The notes under the pieces: generated by a model
The model's database searches: none
What the model was told of the DNA's origin: nothing
The model's input: the letters and a program-made list of their open reading frames with translations, nothing else
Shown here: piece by piece, positions 1 to 9,891 of the stretch
Layout of the letters: every line of letters begins with the position of its first letter
Numbering within the stretch: position 1 is the first letter of the stretch
Program-made: the position numbers and the translations under genes
Assembly (NCBI GenBank): GCA_030645915.1
Contig: JAUSNO010000005.1
Location: forward strand, 1 to 64,000
DNA: 64,000 nt
Source: Undibacterium sp.
Lineage (GTDB): Bacteria > Pseudomonadota > Gammaproteobacteria > Burkholderiales > Burkholderiaceae_D
Reading direction: 5' to 3'

Positions 1-17
1 GGAATGTCTGAATAAGT
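1..17 (+). repeat. IS terminal inverted repeat, left
   Basis: Left terminal repeat of the IS5-family element. It pairs with the right-end repeat with two mismatches, at its 6th and 12th bases. Confidence 0.8.
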
Positions 18-153
18 CCCAAACATTCCGTGATTGTTAAAATTTTTTCTTATTACAAAAAATGCGACTTCAAAAAGGCAAATTCAAATGAAATCAGGCG
101 TTTTAATTCCTGCTTTACTGCATCCGTGTGCGATTTCTCGCACGTTGGACGCA

Positions 154-1113
154 CTATGCCCCTTGAAGGCGCATCAACTGCCTGCGTGCCACAAACAAGT
201 TGGCCAGCGCGCAGGTGACAAAGAATCGATTGGCGTTCTTCGCCAGCCCGCGGAAACGCACTTTGGTAAAACCGAAGATGCGTTTAATGACCAAAAACGC
301 ATGTTCAACCTTGGCACGCACACTCGATTTACGTTGATTCGTCATTTGTTCCTCTTCAGTCAACGCATGATTGCGTGTGCCTCGACGATTCGTGAAATCA
401 CGTGCATTCGGCGCGGCCTTTTTGATCGCTGGTTTTTGTCCAATGTATGCGGAATCACCCCAGATGCGGGTCTCTGCACCATGCAACAGATTTGGCAAGG
501 GCTGACTGTCATGCACATTGGCCGGCGTGACGACAGCGGAGTGAATCAACTTCGTTTTGCTGTCAATGCCAATATGGCCTTTCATCCCAAAGTGCCATTG
601 ATTGCCTTTCTTGGTCTGGCGCATTTCCGGATCACGTTCACCGCTGGAATTCTTGGTCGAAGAAGGGGCGGCAATGATGGTCGCATCAACGATAGTGCCG
701 CCAGAAACTTTCATGCCTTTGCCCTGCAAATGACGACCGACTTCTTCAAACACGCGACGACCCAATTCATGCTTTTCCAGCAAATGGCGAAACTTGCATA
801 CGGTCGTTTCATCCGGTGCCGATTCCAACCCCAGGTCAATGCCAACGAACTCCCGCATGGAGATCGATTCATACAGCGCTTCCTCGACTCCCGGATCAGA
901 CAGGTTGAACCACTGCTGCAAAAAATAAATCCGCAACATCCGCTCCAGTCCAATCGGCGGGCGACCGTTACCGGCCTTGGGATAATGAGGTTCGATCAAT
1001 TTGCACAAGGTCGTCCATGGCACGACCTGATTCATTTCATCCAGAAAAACAGCACGGCGTGTTTTCTTGACATATTTATTAAATCCGCTTGTGGCAAAGG
1101 TCGTTTGTTTCAT
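154..1113 (-). CDS. IS5-family transposase
   Basis: DDE transposase of 319 residues that would cut and rejoin the ends of the surrounding insertion sequence. The N-terminal part (about 20-115) resembles the helical DUF772-type region of IS5 transposases, with the run RPPIGLERMLRIYFLQQWF. The catalytic acidic residues appear to be D143 (in IVDATII), D220 (in WGDSAY) and E270 (in VRAKVEHAF). The frame is intact and of family-typical length, so the protein could be active. It is transcribed leftward, away from the downstream chemotaxis gene. A long open frame on the opposite strand is only a shadow of this gene. Confidence 0.93.
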   Translation of the reverse strand: MKQTTFATSGFNKYVKKTRRAVFLDEMNQVVPWTTLCKLIEPHYPKAGNGRPPIGLERMLRIYFLQQWFNLSDPGVEEALYESISMREFVGIDLGLESAPDETTVCKFRHLLEKHELGRRVFEEVGRHLQGKGMKVSGGTIVDATIIAAPSSTKNSSGERDPEMRQTKKGNQWHFGMKGHIGIDSKTKLIHSAVVTPANVHDSQPLPNLLHGAETRIWGDSAYIGQKPAIKKAAPNARDFTNRRGTRNHALTEEEQMTNQRKSSVRAKVEHAFLVIKRIFGFTKVRFRGLAKNANRFFVTCALANLFVARRQLMRLQGA

Positions 1114-1173
1114 AGTCAGTATGTAAAGTTGGCTCGAATAGCATCTTTAACGCATTACACCCGCTATTCGTTT

Positions 1174-1190
1174 ACTTAATCAGAGATTCC
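1174..1190 (-). repeat. IS terminal inverted repeat, right
   Basis: Right terminal repeat of the IS5-family element. Immediately beyond it the sequence runs TGAATATTAAAAA into the TTG start of the chemotaxis receptor. Confidence 0.8.
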
Positions 1191-1204
1191 TGAATATTAA
1201 AAAT

Positions 1205-2914
1205 TTGAAAATCGGTCAAAAATTAGGCCTGAGCTTTAGCGCCGTTATCTCTTTGCTGTTGATCCTCGCCTTCACCGCATTTTATGGCGTCCAACAGCTC
1301 ACCAAAGATCTTGAAATAATGGCCAAGGATAGGTATCCGAAAATAGTGCTCGCCCATACCATCAAGGATGAGCTCAACGAAAATGCACGCAATGTGCGCA
1401 ACATTTTATTAATTAAGGATAGCGAAACGCTGAAAGGCGAATACGCCAACATCGAAGAAAGCACGCGTATCGTCACGCAAGCGCTGGAAAAATTAGACAA
1501 ATCGGTCACATCAGAAAAAGGTCGGGCAGAATTAACGGAACTGGTCAACATCAGAACAAAATATAGCGAATCACGGGGCAAATTTCTGACCATGACCAGA
1601 GCAGGAAAGATGGAGGAAGCGCAAGCCGTTCTGCTAGATGAAACACGACCACTGCAACTGAAGTATTTCGACATACTGGATCGGCTGATCGCCTATCAGG
1701 CAAGTCTGATGGAAGCGTCGGAGATAGCATCTGAAGTCCTGGCAAAAGAAACCAGTTTGATAATTGTTGTTCTTGCCCTTGCATCCGCACTCATTGCTGC
1801 AACACTGGCCTGGCTGACGACCCGCGGCATCACCAGACCCTTGGGCGAAGCGGTAAGCTTTGCCCGCCAGGTTGCAAATGGAGATCTGACACAAACCATT
1901 GCCGTCACATCCAAAGATGAAACGGGACTTCTGATTCAGGCGCTGAACGAAATGAATAGCAGCCTGGTAGGTATTGTCGGCCAAGTGCGTTCCGGTACCG
2001 ATACGATTGCCACAGCATCCAGCCAGATCGCTGCCGGCAACCTTGATCTGTCTTCCCGTACCGAAGAACAGGCCAGCTCGCTGGAAGAAACCGCCTCGTC
2101 GATGGAAGAGTTGACCAGCACTGTGAAGCAAAATGCAGACAATGCACGACAAGCGAATAAATTGGCGGAGTCTGCTTCAGATGTGGCCATACGTGGCGGT
2201 GCCGTGGTGTCTGAGGTAGTCGATACCATGGGCGCGATTAATGCCTCTGCCAAGAAAATTGTCGACATTATCGGCGTGATTGACGGTATCGCTTTCCAGA
2301 CCAATATTCTGGCATTGAATGCGGCAGTAGAAGCGGCCCGTGCCGGTGAACAGGGGCGCGGCTTTGCGGTAGTTGCCACCGAGGTGCGCACCCTGGCGCA
2401 ACGTTCTGCCGCCGCGGCCAAAGAGATCAAGGTCTTGATCGACGATTCAGTCGACAAGGTGAATACAGGAAGTAAACTGGTCGATCAGGCAGGCAGCACC
2501 ATGACTGAAATCGTCGAAAGCGTGAAGCGGGTAACCGACATCATGGGAGAAATCACTGCCGCTAGCCAAGAGCAGACGTCAGGCATTGATCAGATCAACA
2601 CTGCCATCATGCAAATGGATGAGGTCACCCAGCAGAATGCATCACTGGTAGAAGAAGCTGCAGCAGCGGCTGAATCCCTGCAAGACCAGGCAAAACACCT
2701 GACGCAAGTGGTGAGTGTGTTCAAAATGAACGACACCAACATGACATTTACTGAAAGCGCGCCAGCAATGCTGCGCCAAGCTATTCCTTCAAAGGCAAAG
2801 GTCGGTTCCATCAACAGCGCGATCCGCAAGAGCCAGCCCCCGGCAAAACGCGCACCAGCCATAAAACAAGTGGCAAAATCACGCAATACGATAGGAGATT
2901 GGGAAGAATTTTAA
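1205..2914 (+). CDS. Methyl-accepting chemotaxis protein
   Basis: Inner-membrane chemoreceptor of 569 residues that relays a periplasmic stimulus to CheA/CheW. It has a short cytoplasmic start, TM1 at about 8-30, a four-helix-bundle type periplasmic domain (about 31-183), TM2 at 184-205, a HAMP domain to about 258, and a long signalling coiled coil. The hairpin tip is well conserved ([20 protein letters not shown]). The C-terminus DWEEF resembles the tethering pentapeptide that recruits CheR and CheB. The start is a TTG giving MKIGQKLGL, a usual opening for this family, but I see no clear Shine-Dalgarno. An IS element ends 14 bases upstream, so the native promoter and ribosome binding site may have been displaced. 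The ligand is unknown. Confidence 0.92.
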   Translation: MKIGQKLGLSFSAVISLLLILAFTAFYGVQQLTKDLEIMAKDRYPKIVLAHTIKDELNENARNVRNILLIKDSETLKGEYANIEESTRIVTQALEKLDKSVTSEKGRAELTELVNIRTKYSESRGKFLTMTRAGKMEEAQAVLLDETRPLQLKYFDILDRLIAYQASLMEASEIASEVLAKETSLIIVVLALASALIAATLAWLTTRGITRPLGEAVSFARQVANGDLTQTIAVTSKDETGLLIQALNEMNSSLVGIVGQVRSGTDTIATASSQIAAGNLDLSSRTEEQASSLEETASSMEELTSTVKQNADNARQANKLAESASDVAIRGGAVVSEVVDTMGAINASAKKIVDIIGVIDGIAFQTNILALNAAVEAARAGEQGRGFAVVATEVRTLAQRSAAAAKEIKVLIDDSVDKVNTGSKLVDQAGSTMTEIVESVKRVTDIMGEITAASQEQTSGIDQINTAIMQMDEVTQQNASLVEEAAAAAESLQDQAKHLTQVVSVFKMNDTNMTFTESAPAMLRQAIPSKAKVGSINSAIRKSQPPAKRAPAIKQVAKSRNTIGDWEEF

Positions 2915-2992
2915 AGAGTTTTCATTATTTTTTCAAACTCATCAATCCGATACATTGAGCAATCTTGCGAAAAATTAAACAACATAAAACTT

Positions 2993-3391
2993 ATGCACAT
3001 ACGTGAAAAACTTAGATCCGTTCTCATCATTGATGACGATCAACATACACTCAGCATCAGCAGTGTTGTCTTGAGCAGTATGGCCAACCTGCAGGTCTAT
3101 ACTTGTCGTTCTGGAGCTGAGGCACTGGCAATCGTTGGCGATATCAAGCCAGATCTGCTTTTACTCAAGCTGTCGCCAGATTTAGCCGGCGTTACAACAT
3201 TAACAAAAATTCGCAACCTGCCAGGACTGATAGCGACACGGGCCATATTTCTTGTATCAGGAGATCTGGGCAGTGCACTTGATCACGAAGAATTAGGTGC
3301 CATTGGACTGATCAGAAAACCATTTGAGCTAATGCTGCTATCTGAACAGGTTCTGCAGTTATGGGAGCGGCAGGTATTGACAGTAAAATAA
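2993..3391 (+). CDS. Receiver-only protein lacking the phosphoacceptor Asp
   Basis: Single CheY-like receiver domain of 132 residues with no output domain. The acidic pocket is present (D14, D15, D16 in IIDDD), as are the switch Ser/Thr position (S89 in FLVSGD) and the conserved lysine (K109 in IRKPF). The residue where phosphorylation normally occurs is a lysine: K59 in PDLLLLKLSPD, 44 residues after D15, the same spacing as between D13 and D57 in CheY. The protein is therefore probably not phosphorylated and could act as a constitutive or decoy receiver, which is an inference. It lies between the chemoreceptor and cheY, on the same strand, with gaps of 78 and 144 bases. Confidence 0.8.
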   Translation: MHIREKLRSVLIIDDDQHTLSISSVVLSSMANLQVYTCRSGAEALAIVGDIKPDLLLLKLSPDLAGVTTLTKIRNLPGLIATRAIFLVSGDLGSALDHEELGAIGLIRKPFELMLLSEQVLQLWERQVLTVK

Positions 3392-3535
3392 GCCAGCGAC
3401 CGCGGATTCAGGCATGTTGCGCTAAGATGCTGCCTACCTGTTTTCACTTACACAAAAACTTCGATTTTATCCATATAGAGAAAAAATATTTTTATCTCTT
3501 TGGTCGAAATCAACTAAACAAATTCACATAAAAAA

Positions 3536-3949
3536 ATGTCCTCTCATCTTCATTTCTTAATTGTCGACGACTTCTCGACCATGCGGCGCATTGTTGCCAG
3601 TTTGCTTAAAGAGCTTGGTTATACAAAAATTTCAGAAGCCGAAGATGGCGAAAAAGCCTTGGCATTGCTGAAGGCCGGCGGCTCTGGCAACAGCATCGAC
3701 TTTGTTGTCTCAGATTGGAATATGCCCATTATGGACGGGTTAACGCTGCTTCAAAAAATACGCGCCTCTGCTGATTTAAGCCATCTTCCTTTTTTGATGG
3801 TTACCGCAGAAGCAAAAAAAGAAAACATTATTGCAGCTGCCCAGGCAGGTGCCGATGGCTACATAGTCAAGCCATTTAATTCGGCAACACTCCAAGAAAA
3901 ACTCAACAAAATATTAACAAAAAAAGGAATGACATCATGCACGTTGTAA
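3536..3949 (+). CDS. cheY: Chemotaxis response regulator CheY
   Basis: Single-domain receiver of 137 residues that, when phosphorylated by CheA, binds the flagellar switch to change motor rotation. All key residues are visible: D11 and D12 for metal binding, phosphoacceptor D60 in [11 protein letters not shown]90 in MVTAEA, and K112 in VKPF. The stretch [17 protein letters not shown] is characteristic of CheY rather than other receivers. The last 13 bases overlap the start of cheZ, so the two are probably co-translated. No cheA, cheW, cheR or cheB lies in the window, so the rest of the pathway must be elsewhere. Confidence 0.94.
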   Translation: MSSHLHFLIVDDFSTMRRIVASLLKELGYTKISEAEDGEKALALLKAGGSGNSIDFVVSDWNMPIMDGLTLLQKIRASADLSHLPFLMVTAEAKKENIIAAAQAGADGYIVKPFNSATLQEKLNKILTKKGMTSCTL

Positions 3950-4569
3950 CTCAGAAAAATCTAGCTGACGCTGCAAAAACTGAGGTATTTGGACGTTTGG
4001 GCAGCATCATCAGGTCACTTCACGATGCACTCCATGAGATAGGCGCAGATCATGTCTTGGCGGAAGCCGCAAGCGAATTCCCGTCCGCACGCGAGCGTTT
4101 GATGCACATTGCCAATCTCACAGAAAATGCTGCCAATAAAGTGCTCAGCAAAGTGGAGGAAACTAGCCCTATCCAGGACCGCCTGGTCAGAGCGGCAAAA
4201 AATTTGTCCGAACAATGGGCCGAGGTGCCACCTATACCTTCACTCACCGTCGACTCAGGAAAACTACAAGTAGCCACTATGCAATTCTTAACTGACGCTC
4301 AGACTGGATGCATGACAACACAAGCGGCTCTTTCGGACATCATGATGGCGCAAGATTTTCAGGATCTGACCGGTCAATTGATAAAAAAAGTCGTCACCCT
4401 GCTTGAGCGAACAGAGAATGATCTCTTGAACCTCTTGGTCGACGCTGCGCCACCAGGCACGATCTCAATCGTTAAAAAAGATGAAATGATGGCGGGACCA
4501 GGCGCACCGGGAAGCACTACATTGGACCAGACAGATGTTGATGATCTTCTCTCCGACCTTGGGTTTTGA
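3937..4569 (+). CDS. cheZ: Protein phosphatase CheZ
   Basis: Removes the phosphate from CheY-P to end the motor-switching signal. The 210-residue length matches the family. The conserved segment [17 protein letters not shown] (about 135-151), part of the long four-helix bundle, carries the glutamine that attacks CheY-P. The extreme C-terminus [13 protein letters not shown] is the amphipathic helix that docks onto CheY, joined by a Gly/Pro-rich linker at about 172-195. The start overlaps the end of cheY. CheZ in this position is usual for beta- and gammaproteobacteria. Confidence 0.94.
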   Translation: MHVVTQKNLADAAKTEVFGRLGSIIRSLHDALHEIGADHVLAEAASEFPSARERLMHIANLTENAANKVLSKVEETSPIQDRLVRAAKNLSEQWAEVPPIPSLTVDSGKLQVATMQFLTDAQTGCMTTQAALSDIMMAQDFQDLTGQLIKKVVTLLERTENDLLNLLVDAAPPGTISIVKKDEMMAGPGAPGSTTLDQTDVDDLLSDLGF

Positions 4570-4604
4570 GAAAATACTGAAAATGCGATCACAACCGACA
4601 CATT

Positions 4605-4645
4605 GTTGACATGTATTTCTCACTTTTACAAATTTCTAAAAAGTG
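4605..4645 (+). other. Hairpin after cheZ
   Basis: The 7-base arms CACTTTT and AAAAGTG pair across an 11-base loop, with weaker outer pairing that would draw in GTTGAC on the left and GTCGAC further right. It could end the cheYZ transcript, but there is no following U-run. Its possible outer arm overlaps the next, stronger inverted repeat. Confidence 0.4.
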
Positions 4646-4656
4646 AAATTATGTGT

Positions 4657-4688
4657 CGACATGTTTTGAATAAACGCAAAACATGTCG
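4657..4688 (+). promoter_or_regulatory. Perfect 12-bp inverted repeat before the binding-protein gene
   Basis: CGACATGTTTTG and CAAAACATGTCG are perfect inverted copies around an 8-base spacer. The repeat lies 42 bases before the start codon of the periplasmic binding protein gene. It could be a DNA operator or an RNA hairpin in the leader. No regulator is encoded next to it, so its role is unknown. Confidence 0.6.
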
Positions 4689-4730
4689 GATAGCACTACA
4701 CTGACATACAACAATAGAAAAGGAATATCC

Positions 4731-5537
4731 ATGCCAAAGAATAATGTAGCCTTATTTACTTTTTTGGGAGTATTGCTCTCACTACAGTTAAACCAAGCCG
4801 CCCATGCCGAAACTAACCGTTTGCAAAAAATTATTACGGCCAATGAAATCCGCGTCTGTATCTGGCCGGAATATTATGGCGTTACGTTCCGCAACCCAAA
4901 GACGCGGATATTAAACGGGATCGACATCGATCTCTCTGCTGAACTGGCAAAAGATCTAGGTGTCAAACTGAAATATGTAGATAGCTCATTTCCGCAACTG
5001 GTTGATAACCTTCTGACCAATCAATGCGATATCGCGATGCACGCAGTAGGCGTGACGCCCGCGCGTTCCGCCAAAGTGCAATTCACTCAAGCCTATTTAC
5101 GAAGCGATATCTATGCCATTACCACCAAGGCGGGTACCGCAATCAAATCGTGGGAAGACATCGACAAACCAGGTCGGATCATTGCGGTACAAGCCGGAAC
5201 CATCATGGAACCCGTGATGCAGCAATCATTAAAACAAGCCAAATTGGTTTCTATTAAGTTACCGATGACGCGCGAGCAAGAGGTTGAGTCAGGTCGTGCA
5301 GATGCTTTCATGACCGATTACCCGTACAGCCGACGTATGCTGGAAACAACCGACTGGGCGAGATTAGTTACGCCACCACAGACTTTTCACCTGACCGACT
5401 ATGCCTACGCATTGGCGCCAGGAGATAAATCATTACTCGATAAAGTGAATGGTTTTATTCATAGCATGAAGCAAGATGGTCGTTTGCAATCCATCGCGCG
5501 CAAGCACAAACTTGATTTAATTGTAGCAAAAGACTGA
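4731..5537 (+). CDS. Periplasmic amino-acid-type substrate-binding protein
   Basis: Family 3 (SBP_bac_3) solute-binding protein of 268 residues. The chosen ATG follows AAAAGGAA and gives a clean signal peptide, with hydrophobic residues 6-20 and predicted cleavage after AHA at 26; a longer ATG start lacks these features. The fold is recognisable from GIDIDLSAELAKDLG, the TPARSAKVQFTQAY segment whose Arg binds the ligand carboxylate in this family, and ADAFMTDYP. No permease or ATPase gene is nearby. The histidine kinase gene begins 22 bases downstream, so this protein may serve as a ligand sensor for that kinase instead of a transporter. The exact ligand cannot be told from sequence. Confidence 0.85.
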   Translation: MPKNNVALFTFLGVLLSLQLNQAAHAETNRLQKIITANEIRVCIWPEYYGVTFRNPKTRILNGIDIDLSAELAKDLGVKLKYVDSSFPQLVDNLLTNQCDIAMHAVGVTPARSAKVQFTQAYLRSDIYAITTKAGTAIKSWEDIDKPGRIIAVQAGTIMEPVMQQSLKQAKLVSIKLPMTREQEVESGRADAFMTDYPYSRRMLETTDWARLVTPPQTFHLTDYAYALAPGDKSLLDKVNGFIHSMKQDGRLQSIARKHKLDLIVAKD

Positions 5538-5559
5538 TCTGACAAGGTATTAGCACGCC

Positions 5560-8500
5560 ATGCAATCCAAAAGAAAAACCCTCAAACTGATACGCAAGTT
5601 TCATTTATGGGTCGTGCTTGGGATTTTATTTTCCATCGGGATTCTGGCGGGTACAGCGTGGCTGCTGGAGCGAGACAAAGCTCAGGTACTGAAAGAAGAA
5701 AGCGCGCGTGGAAATTTATTGGCTAAAATACTGGAAAGCCATATTACGCGCACCTTGTCAGCGGTTGACAACACCCTCAATCTCATTGCGGGTACGCTAG
5801 AGAACAAAAGCGCTACTTCCAATGCGCAAAGCAGTGATGACAATACACACAGCATGCTGCAAGCAATTACCACAAACTCTACGCATCTGCGTTCCATATC
5901 GGTAGTGAATGCAGATGGTCTTATTCTGGCAAGTTCCACTAAAAATATCGAAGGAAAACATGTAGATTTAGGTTGGATGGGGTTTCCACGCGACCTGACG
6001 ACGTTGCTTGAATCGGGGCGCCCGATTTTCATCCGAGACATCAACGAATTCGATAGTCACGGTAAAGCGGCAGAGAACCACGAAATGGCAATCTACTCAC
6101 TTCCGTTTGCCAAACAGATCAACGTCAACGGTACTCAGCTTGTCCTGCTGGTAATGCTGAACCCGCAATATTTACTCCCTGACTATCGCGATATGCTCGG
6201 AGCGGAAGCCAATTTTGCGACAATATTTGATTATCAAGGCAAGGTTCTCGCCAGTACCAGCACACCGCATTTTTTAGTTGGCAAAACCTATCAAGACTTA
6301 CCGATGTTTGCGGCATTAAATAATGACAAGGAAATAGGGCAATTTCAGTTTACGGCAAAGGATAAGCCTGCTACATCGGACACTTACGTTGTTAATTTTA
6401 GGGCCACACACAACTTCCCGGTCATCGCGTTTATCGGCACCTCTGAAACTTATGCGATAAACCAATGGCAAAATAATTCACGCAACCTGAAATGGGGGGG
6501 TATTGCCATCGCCATTTTCGTTATGTTCTGTGCCGGATTACTAACCTGGTTCATGCGCTTGCGAGACGACTTTGAGACCAAATTGGAAGAGGCAAAAATT
6601 AAGGCCGAACAAGCAAATATTGCTAAAAGTTCCTTTCTATCCACCATGAGCCATGAAATACGCACGCCAATGAATGGGGTAATGGGCATGACCAGTCTGC
6701 TCATGGAGACCAAGCTGGATGCAAGACAGCGAGAATTTACCAAAACAATTGATGACTCTGCAAACTCGCTGATGGCCATCATCAACGACATTCTCGACTT
6801 CTCAAAAATAGAGGCTGGAAAAATGTTGATTGATGTGACCGAATGCGAATTATTGATGGTCGTCGAAGGTAGTCTCGAAATCATTGCAGAAAAAGCCAGT
6901 AAGAAAAACCTCAAGCTGATGAGTTACGTGGATCAACAGCTACCAGGCATTGTCAAAATTGACGCGGGTCGCCTGCGCCAAATTTTGCTTAATTTACTTG
7001 GCAATGCAGTCAAATTCACCAATCAAGGGGAAATTTCGCTGGATGTAAAATCTCTAGGAAAAACCAGAAACTCCTATTTAGTCCGATTTGAAGTCAACGA
7101 CACTGGGATCGGGATTGATCCACGCACCCTAAAAACCTTATTCGTGCCTTTTGTTCAAGCAGATAATTCTGTCACCCGGCGTTATGGTGGAACTGGGCTT
7201 GGCCTCTCAATCACCAAGCGCCTGGTAGAACTGATGGGTGGACGTATTGGTGTAGAGAGTATACCGGACCAGGGTTCCTGCTTCTGGGTAGAATTACCTA
7301 TGTGTGCTGTAGGTGAAAAAGATATCTCCATCAAGCCGTACCCATGTGCCGAAACCAGCGTGCTGATTGTTGAATCCAACCAAAAACAAGCAGGTATTCT
7401 CTCCTACTATTTGGAATCATGGGGTATGGAAGTCACCATCGCCAGCAACGCAGAAGAAGCATTGCAAACGGTACGAGAGAAGCAACGATTTCAGATCGCG
7501 ATAATAGACACGAAACTTAAAGATACCTCATCCGAAGCACTGACCAATTCTTTACGCCTGATTTCACCGAATTTGCGCTTTGTTTTAATCACAGATACCG
7601 AAGATATTCGCTACGCGACTGCAGATCGCACTCTGCATACAACCCTGAGACAGCCAGTCAAACAATCAGCACTATTTGATGCCATTACCTTGGCGTGCGA
7701 GCGTCGCCGAACCAGTACTCCAATCATAAAAGAGCGTCGTGCACGTCCAGCAGAAATAGAAACGCAAGAAATCAATCCCCGTTCTGAGCTAATTCTTCTG
7801 GTCGATGACAATCTGATCAACCAAAAAGTAGCGATCACTTTACTCCAGCAATTGGGCTATCAGGCACATATCGCCAACAATGGACAAGAAGCCATTGATG
7901 CACTTTCAAAAACGTCTTATTCGATCGTATTGATGGATTGCCAGATGCCGGTGATGGACGGTTTTGAGGCGACTCGTCGAATTCGAGAAGATGAAAAGAA
8001 AAGTGGCAAACATATACCTATCGTCGCGGTCACCGCTAACGCCATGCGAAGTGACCGTGACCATTGTATTGAAGTCGGAATGGATGCCTACATCTCCAAA
8101 CCCATCATGCGCTCAACTCTTGAGGAAGTGCTCAATCAACAATTGGCATTGCATACTTCATCGAAAATTTCGTCGGTACAAATGACACACGACGCATTAC
8201 TGATTGAACACCCGGCTATTGAGAGCGAAATAATCAATCTCCGCAGATTACAGGATATGTTCGGTGACGACCATGAAACACAATCTGAAATGCTGGAACT
8301 TTTCGCATTAACAACCGCTCCTTTGCTCGACAGGCTAACTCAGGCAATCAAGCACTTGCACTTTAGCGATGTCACGGCAATCGGCCATCAGATCAAAGGT
8401 TCTTGTGCAAATCTGGGCATCACTGAACTCGCCACACTCGGTGCCAAAATCGAGCAGGCTGGAAAAAGTTCAAATATCGCACTGGCTCAGGAATTACATA

Positions 8501-8565
8501 ACTCCATGCTTGATGCCTTCACGCGCTTGCGTGCGTATATTCAACATCAAAGGACTCAACCGTGA
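5560..8565 (+). CDS. Hybrid sensor histidine kinase with two receivers and HPt domain
   Basis: Inner-membrane phosphorelay kinase of 1001 residues. In order: TM1 (about 17-35), a periplasmic Cache-like sensor region (about 40-308), TM2 (about 312-332), a HisKA domain with phosphoacceptor H365 in [11 protein letters not shown], and an ATPase domain with N482, the DTGIG loop (D514) and GGTGLGLS (543-550). A first receiver (about 598-712) is degenerate: VESN replaces the acidic pair and Q replaces the usual lysine, though D650 remains. The second receiver (about 745-860) is intact with D749, D750, phosphoacceptor D793 and K847. A C-terminal HPt domain carries H943 in IGHQIKGS. The gene overlaps the HD-GYP regulator by four bases, so that protein is the likely partner. 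Confidence 0.93.
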   Translation: MQSKRKTLKLIRKFHLWVVLGILFSIGILAGTAWLLERDKAQVLKEESARGNLLAKILESHITRTLSAVDNTLNLIAGTLENKSATSNAQSSDDNTHSMLQAITTNSTHLRSISVVNADGLILASSTKNIEGKHVDLGWMGFPRDLTTLLESGRPIFIRDINEFDSHGKAAENHEMAIYSLPFAKQINVNGTQLVLLVMLNPQYLLPDYRDMLGAEANFATIFDYQGKVLASTSTPHFLVGKTYQDLPMFAALNNDKEIGQFQFTAKDKPATSDTYVVNFRATHNFPVIAFIGTSETYAINQWQNNSRNLKWGGIAIAIFVMFCAGLLTWFMRLRDDFETKLEEAKIKAEQANIAKSSFLSTMSHEIRTPMNGVMGMTSLLMETKLDARQREFTKTIDDSANSLMAIINDILDFSKIEAGKMLIDVTECELLMVVEGSLEIIAEKASKKNLKLMSYVDQQLPGIVKIDAGRLRQILLNLLGNAVKFTNQGEISLDVKSLGKTRNSYLVRFEVNDTGIGIDPRTLKTLFVPFVQADNSVTRRYGGTGLGLSITKRLVELMGGRIGVESIPDQGSCFWVELPMCAVGEKDISIKPYPCAETSVLIVESNQKQAGILSYYLESWGMEVTIASNAEEALQTVREKQRFQIAIIDTKLKDTSSEALTNSLRLISPNLRFVLITDTEDIRYATADRTLHTTLRQPVKQSALFDAITLACERRRTSTPIIKERRARPAEIETQEINPRSELILLVDDNLINQKVAITLLQQLGYQAHIANNGQEAIDALSKTSYSIVLMDCQMPVMDGFEATRRIREDEKKSGKHIPIVAVTANAMRSDRDHCIEVGMDAYISKPIMRSTLEEVLNQQLALHTSSKISSVQMTHDALLIEHPAIESEIINLRRLQDMFGDDHETQSEMLELFALTTAPLLDRLTQAIKHLHFSDVTAIGHQIKGSCANLGITELATLGAKIEQAGKSSNIALAQELHNSMLDAFTRLRAYIQHQRTQP

Positions 8566-9596
8566 AAATCCTCATTATTGACGATGACTTGACCAATTTA
8601 ATGTTTTTTTCTTACTTGCTCAAGGCGATAACGGATGTTGAAACGATTGAATTTTCAGATGCGCGAACAGCATTGACATGGTGCGAAACCAATGAACCAG
8701 ATTTAGTCTTGGTCGACTATATGATGCCCGATATGGATGGACTGCAATTCATTTCAGCTTTCAGGAGCATACGGGGGAAAACAAGCATTCCCATCATCAT
8801 GGCAACTGCGGACACAGACAATGATATCCGCTACAAGGCCCTTGAGATGACGGCCAATGATTTCCTGACGAAACCAATCAATAAGGTGGAATTGCGAGCC
8901 CGAGTCACCAACATGCTGACACTACGCAAGATTCAGCTGCAACTGGCAAATCGCGCCAACTGGCTAGCCGAAGAAGTACGCAAAGCTACCAGCGCGGTGT
9001 TGCTGCGCGAACGGGAAGTGATTTACCGCTTGTCCCGGGCATCCGAATACCGCGACCCTGAAACGGGGGCTCATATTTTGCGTATGGCACATTATTCTAT
9101 GTTAATTGCAAAAAATCTCGGTTTGTCGCAACAAGAACAGGATTTGATTTTAGATGCCGCCCCCATGCACGACGTTGGCAAGATGGGCATTCCCGATCAA
9201 ATATTACTCAAGCCTGGTAAATTAACCGACGAGGAAATGTCTATCATGCGGCAACATAGCGCGATCGGCGCAGAAATTCTTGGCGATAGTGCGTCGACGC
9301 TATTGCAAACAGCCGCAGAGATCGCTCTCAGTCACCATGAAAAATACGACGGCAGCGGTTACCCGAACGGGCTCAAAGCTGAGGCAATTCCCCTTTATGG
9401 CCGTATCGTGGCTGTAGCTGACGTATTCGATGCGCTCACGTCAGCGCGTCCATATAAGCCGGCCTGGGAAATAGATCGTGCCGTACAGCAGATACGCGAA
9501 GGCTCTGGAAGCCATTTCGATCCACGTTGTGTAGAGGCGTTCTTCCAGGACTGGGATGAAGTCCTGAGTATTCGGAGCCGCTACTTCGAGGTCTAA
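8562..9596 (+). CDS. HD-GYP response regulator, c-di-GMP phosphodiesterase type
   Basis: RpfG-like protein of 344 residues. An N-terminal receiver (1-120) has D7-D9 and phosphoacceptor D52 in [12 protein letters not shown] short helical linker leads to an HD-GYP domain (about 150-335) with the metal-binding HD in [11 protein letters not shown], the [11 protein letters not shown] signature and VADVFDAL. Intact HD-GYP domains of this type hydrolyse cyclic di-GMP, so activity is likely. The GTG start overlaps the kinase stop codon (GTGA), which points to translational coupling. With the upstream binding protein and kinase it would convert a periplasmic ligand signal into a change in c-di-GMP. 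Confidence 0.93.
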   Translation: MKILIIDDDLTNLMFFSYLLKAITDVETIEFSDARTALTWCETNEPDLVLVDYMMPDMDGLQFISAFRSIRGKTSIPIIMATADTDNDIRYKALEMTANDFLTKPINKVELRARVTNMLTLRKIQLQLANRANWLAEEVRKATSAVLLREREVIYRLSRASEYRDPETGAHILRMAHYSMLIAKNLGLSQQEQDLILDAAPMHDVGKMGIPDQILLKPGKLTDEEMSIMRQHSAIGAEILGDSASTLLQTAAEIALSHHEKYDGSGYPNGLKAEAIPLYGRIVAVADVFDALTSARPYKPAWEIDRAVQQIREGSGSHFDPRCVEAFFQDWDEVLSIRSRYFEV

Positions 9597-9636
9597 TCCA
9601 TGCAAATTTTTACATCAGACAATTGATTCAACATGT

Positions 9637-9789
9637 TTACTGCCTGGCCCGCCCGGTTCTCCGGTCCTCCGGCCATAGACCGAGGCTTTCGTCTATGATA
9701 AGGTGCGCCCCAACTGCAATTGACTTTGCTTCGTCGGCATCAAAGAACAAAACATTTAGCTTGTATTCTTCAAAGAATGAAAATTTGAT
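9637..9789 (-). other. Possible gene remnant in the gap before mutS
   Basis: The 295-base gap between the HD-GYP gene and mutS holds a stop-to-stop open frame of 50 codons. Its C-terminal part reads like real protein (FFDADEAKSIAVGAHLIIDE) and its local GC is higher than the flanks. It has no ATG start and I do not recognise it. A 7-base perfect hairpin (CATAGAC/GTCTATG, 9674-9697) lies inside. It may be the tail of a decayed gene or a chance frame; the call is weak. Confidence 0.2.
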
Positions 9790-9891
9790 TTATCGTAGCG
9801 GTGCTGCTGATTTCAAAAATAAATGAAGCCATGCCACTTGATGTTTACTGCAGAATTATTCACATATTAAAACGAGTCAGAACAAAGAATT

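Larger units (their letters stand above)
1..1190 (-). mobile_element. IS5-family insertion sequence, apparently complete
   Basis: A single transposase gene is bracketed by imperfect terminal inverted repeats. The left end reads GGAATGTCTGAATAAGT and the right end, read inward, reads GGAATCTCTGATTAAGT, so 15 of 17 bases match. The element starts exactly at the first base of the window, so the left flank and any target duplication cannot be seen. A start at a repeat edge is typical of a contig break, which is an inference. The right end lies 14 bases before the start of the chemotaxis receptor gene. Confidence 0.88.

Noticed and set aside
34-1179. A 381-codon plus-strand open frame across the IS element
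   Set aside because: It is fully antisense to a recognisable transposase with an intact DDE triad, and its own translation resembles no protein family.
1-9596. A transferred genomic island covering the signalling block
   Set aside because: Apart from the single IS element, there is no integrase, attachment site or clear change in base composition, and cheYZ genes are usual chromosomal genes.
9623-9826. A 67-codon plus-strand frame before mutS
   Set aside because: It overlaps the protein-like minus-strand frame, has no clear ribosome site and looks like low-complexity read-through.
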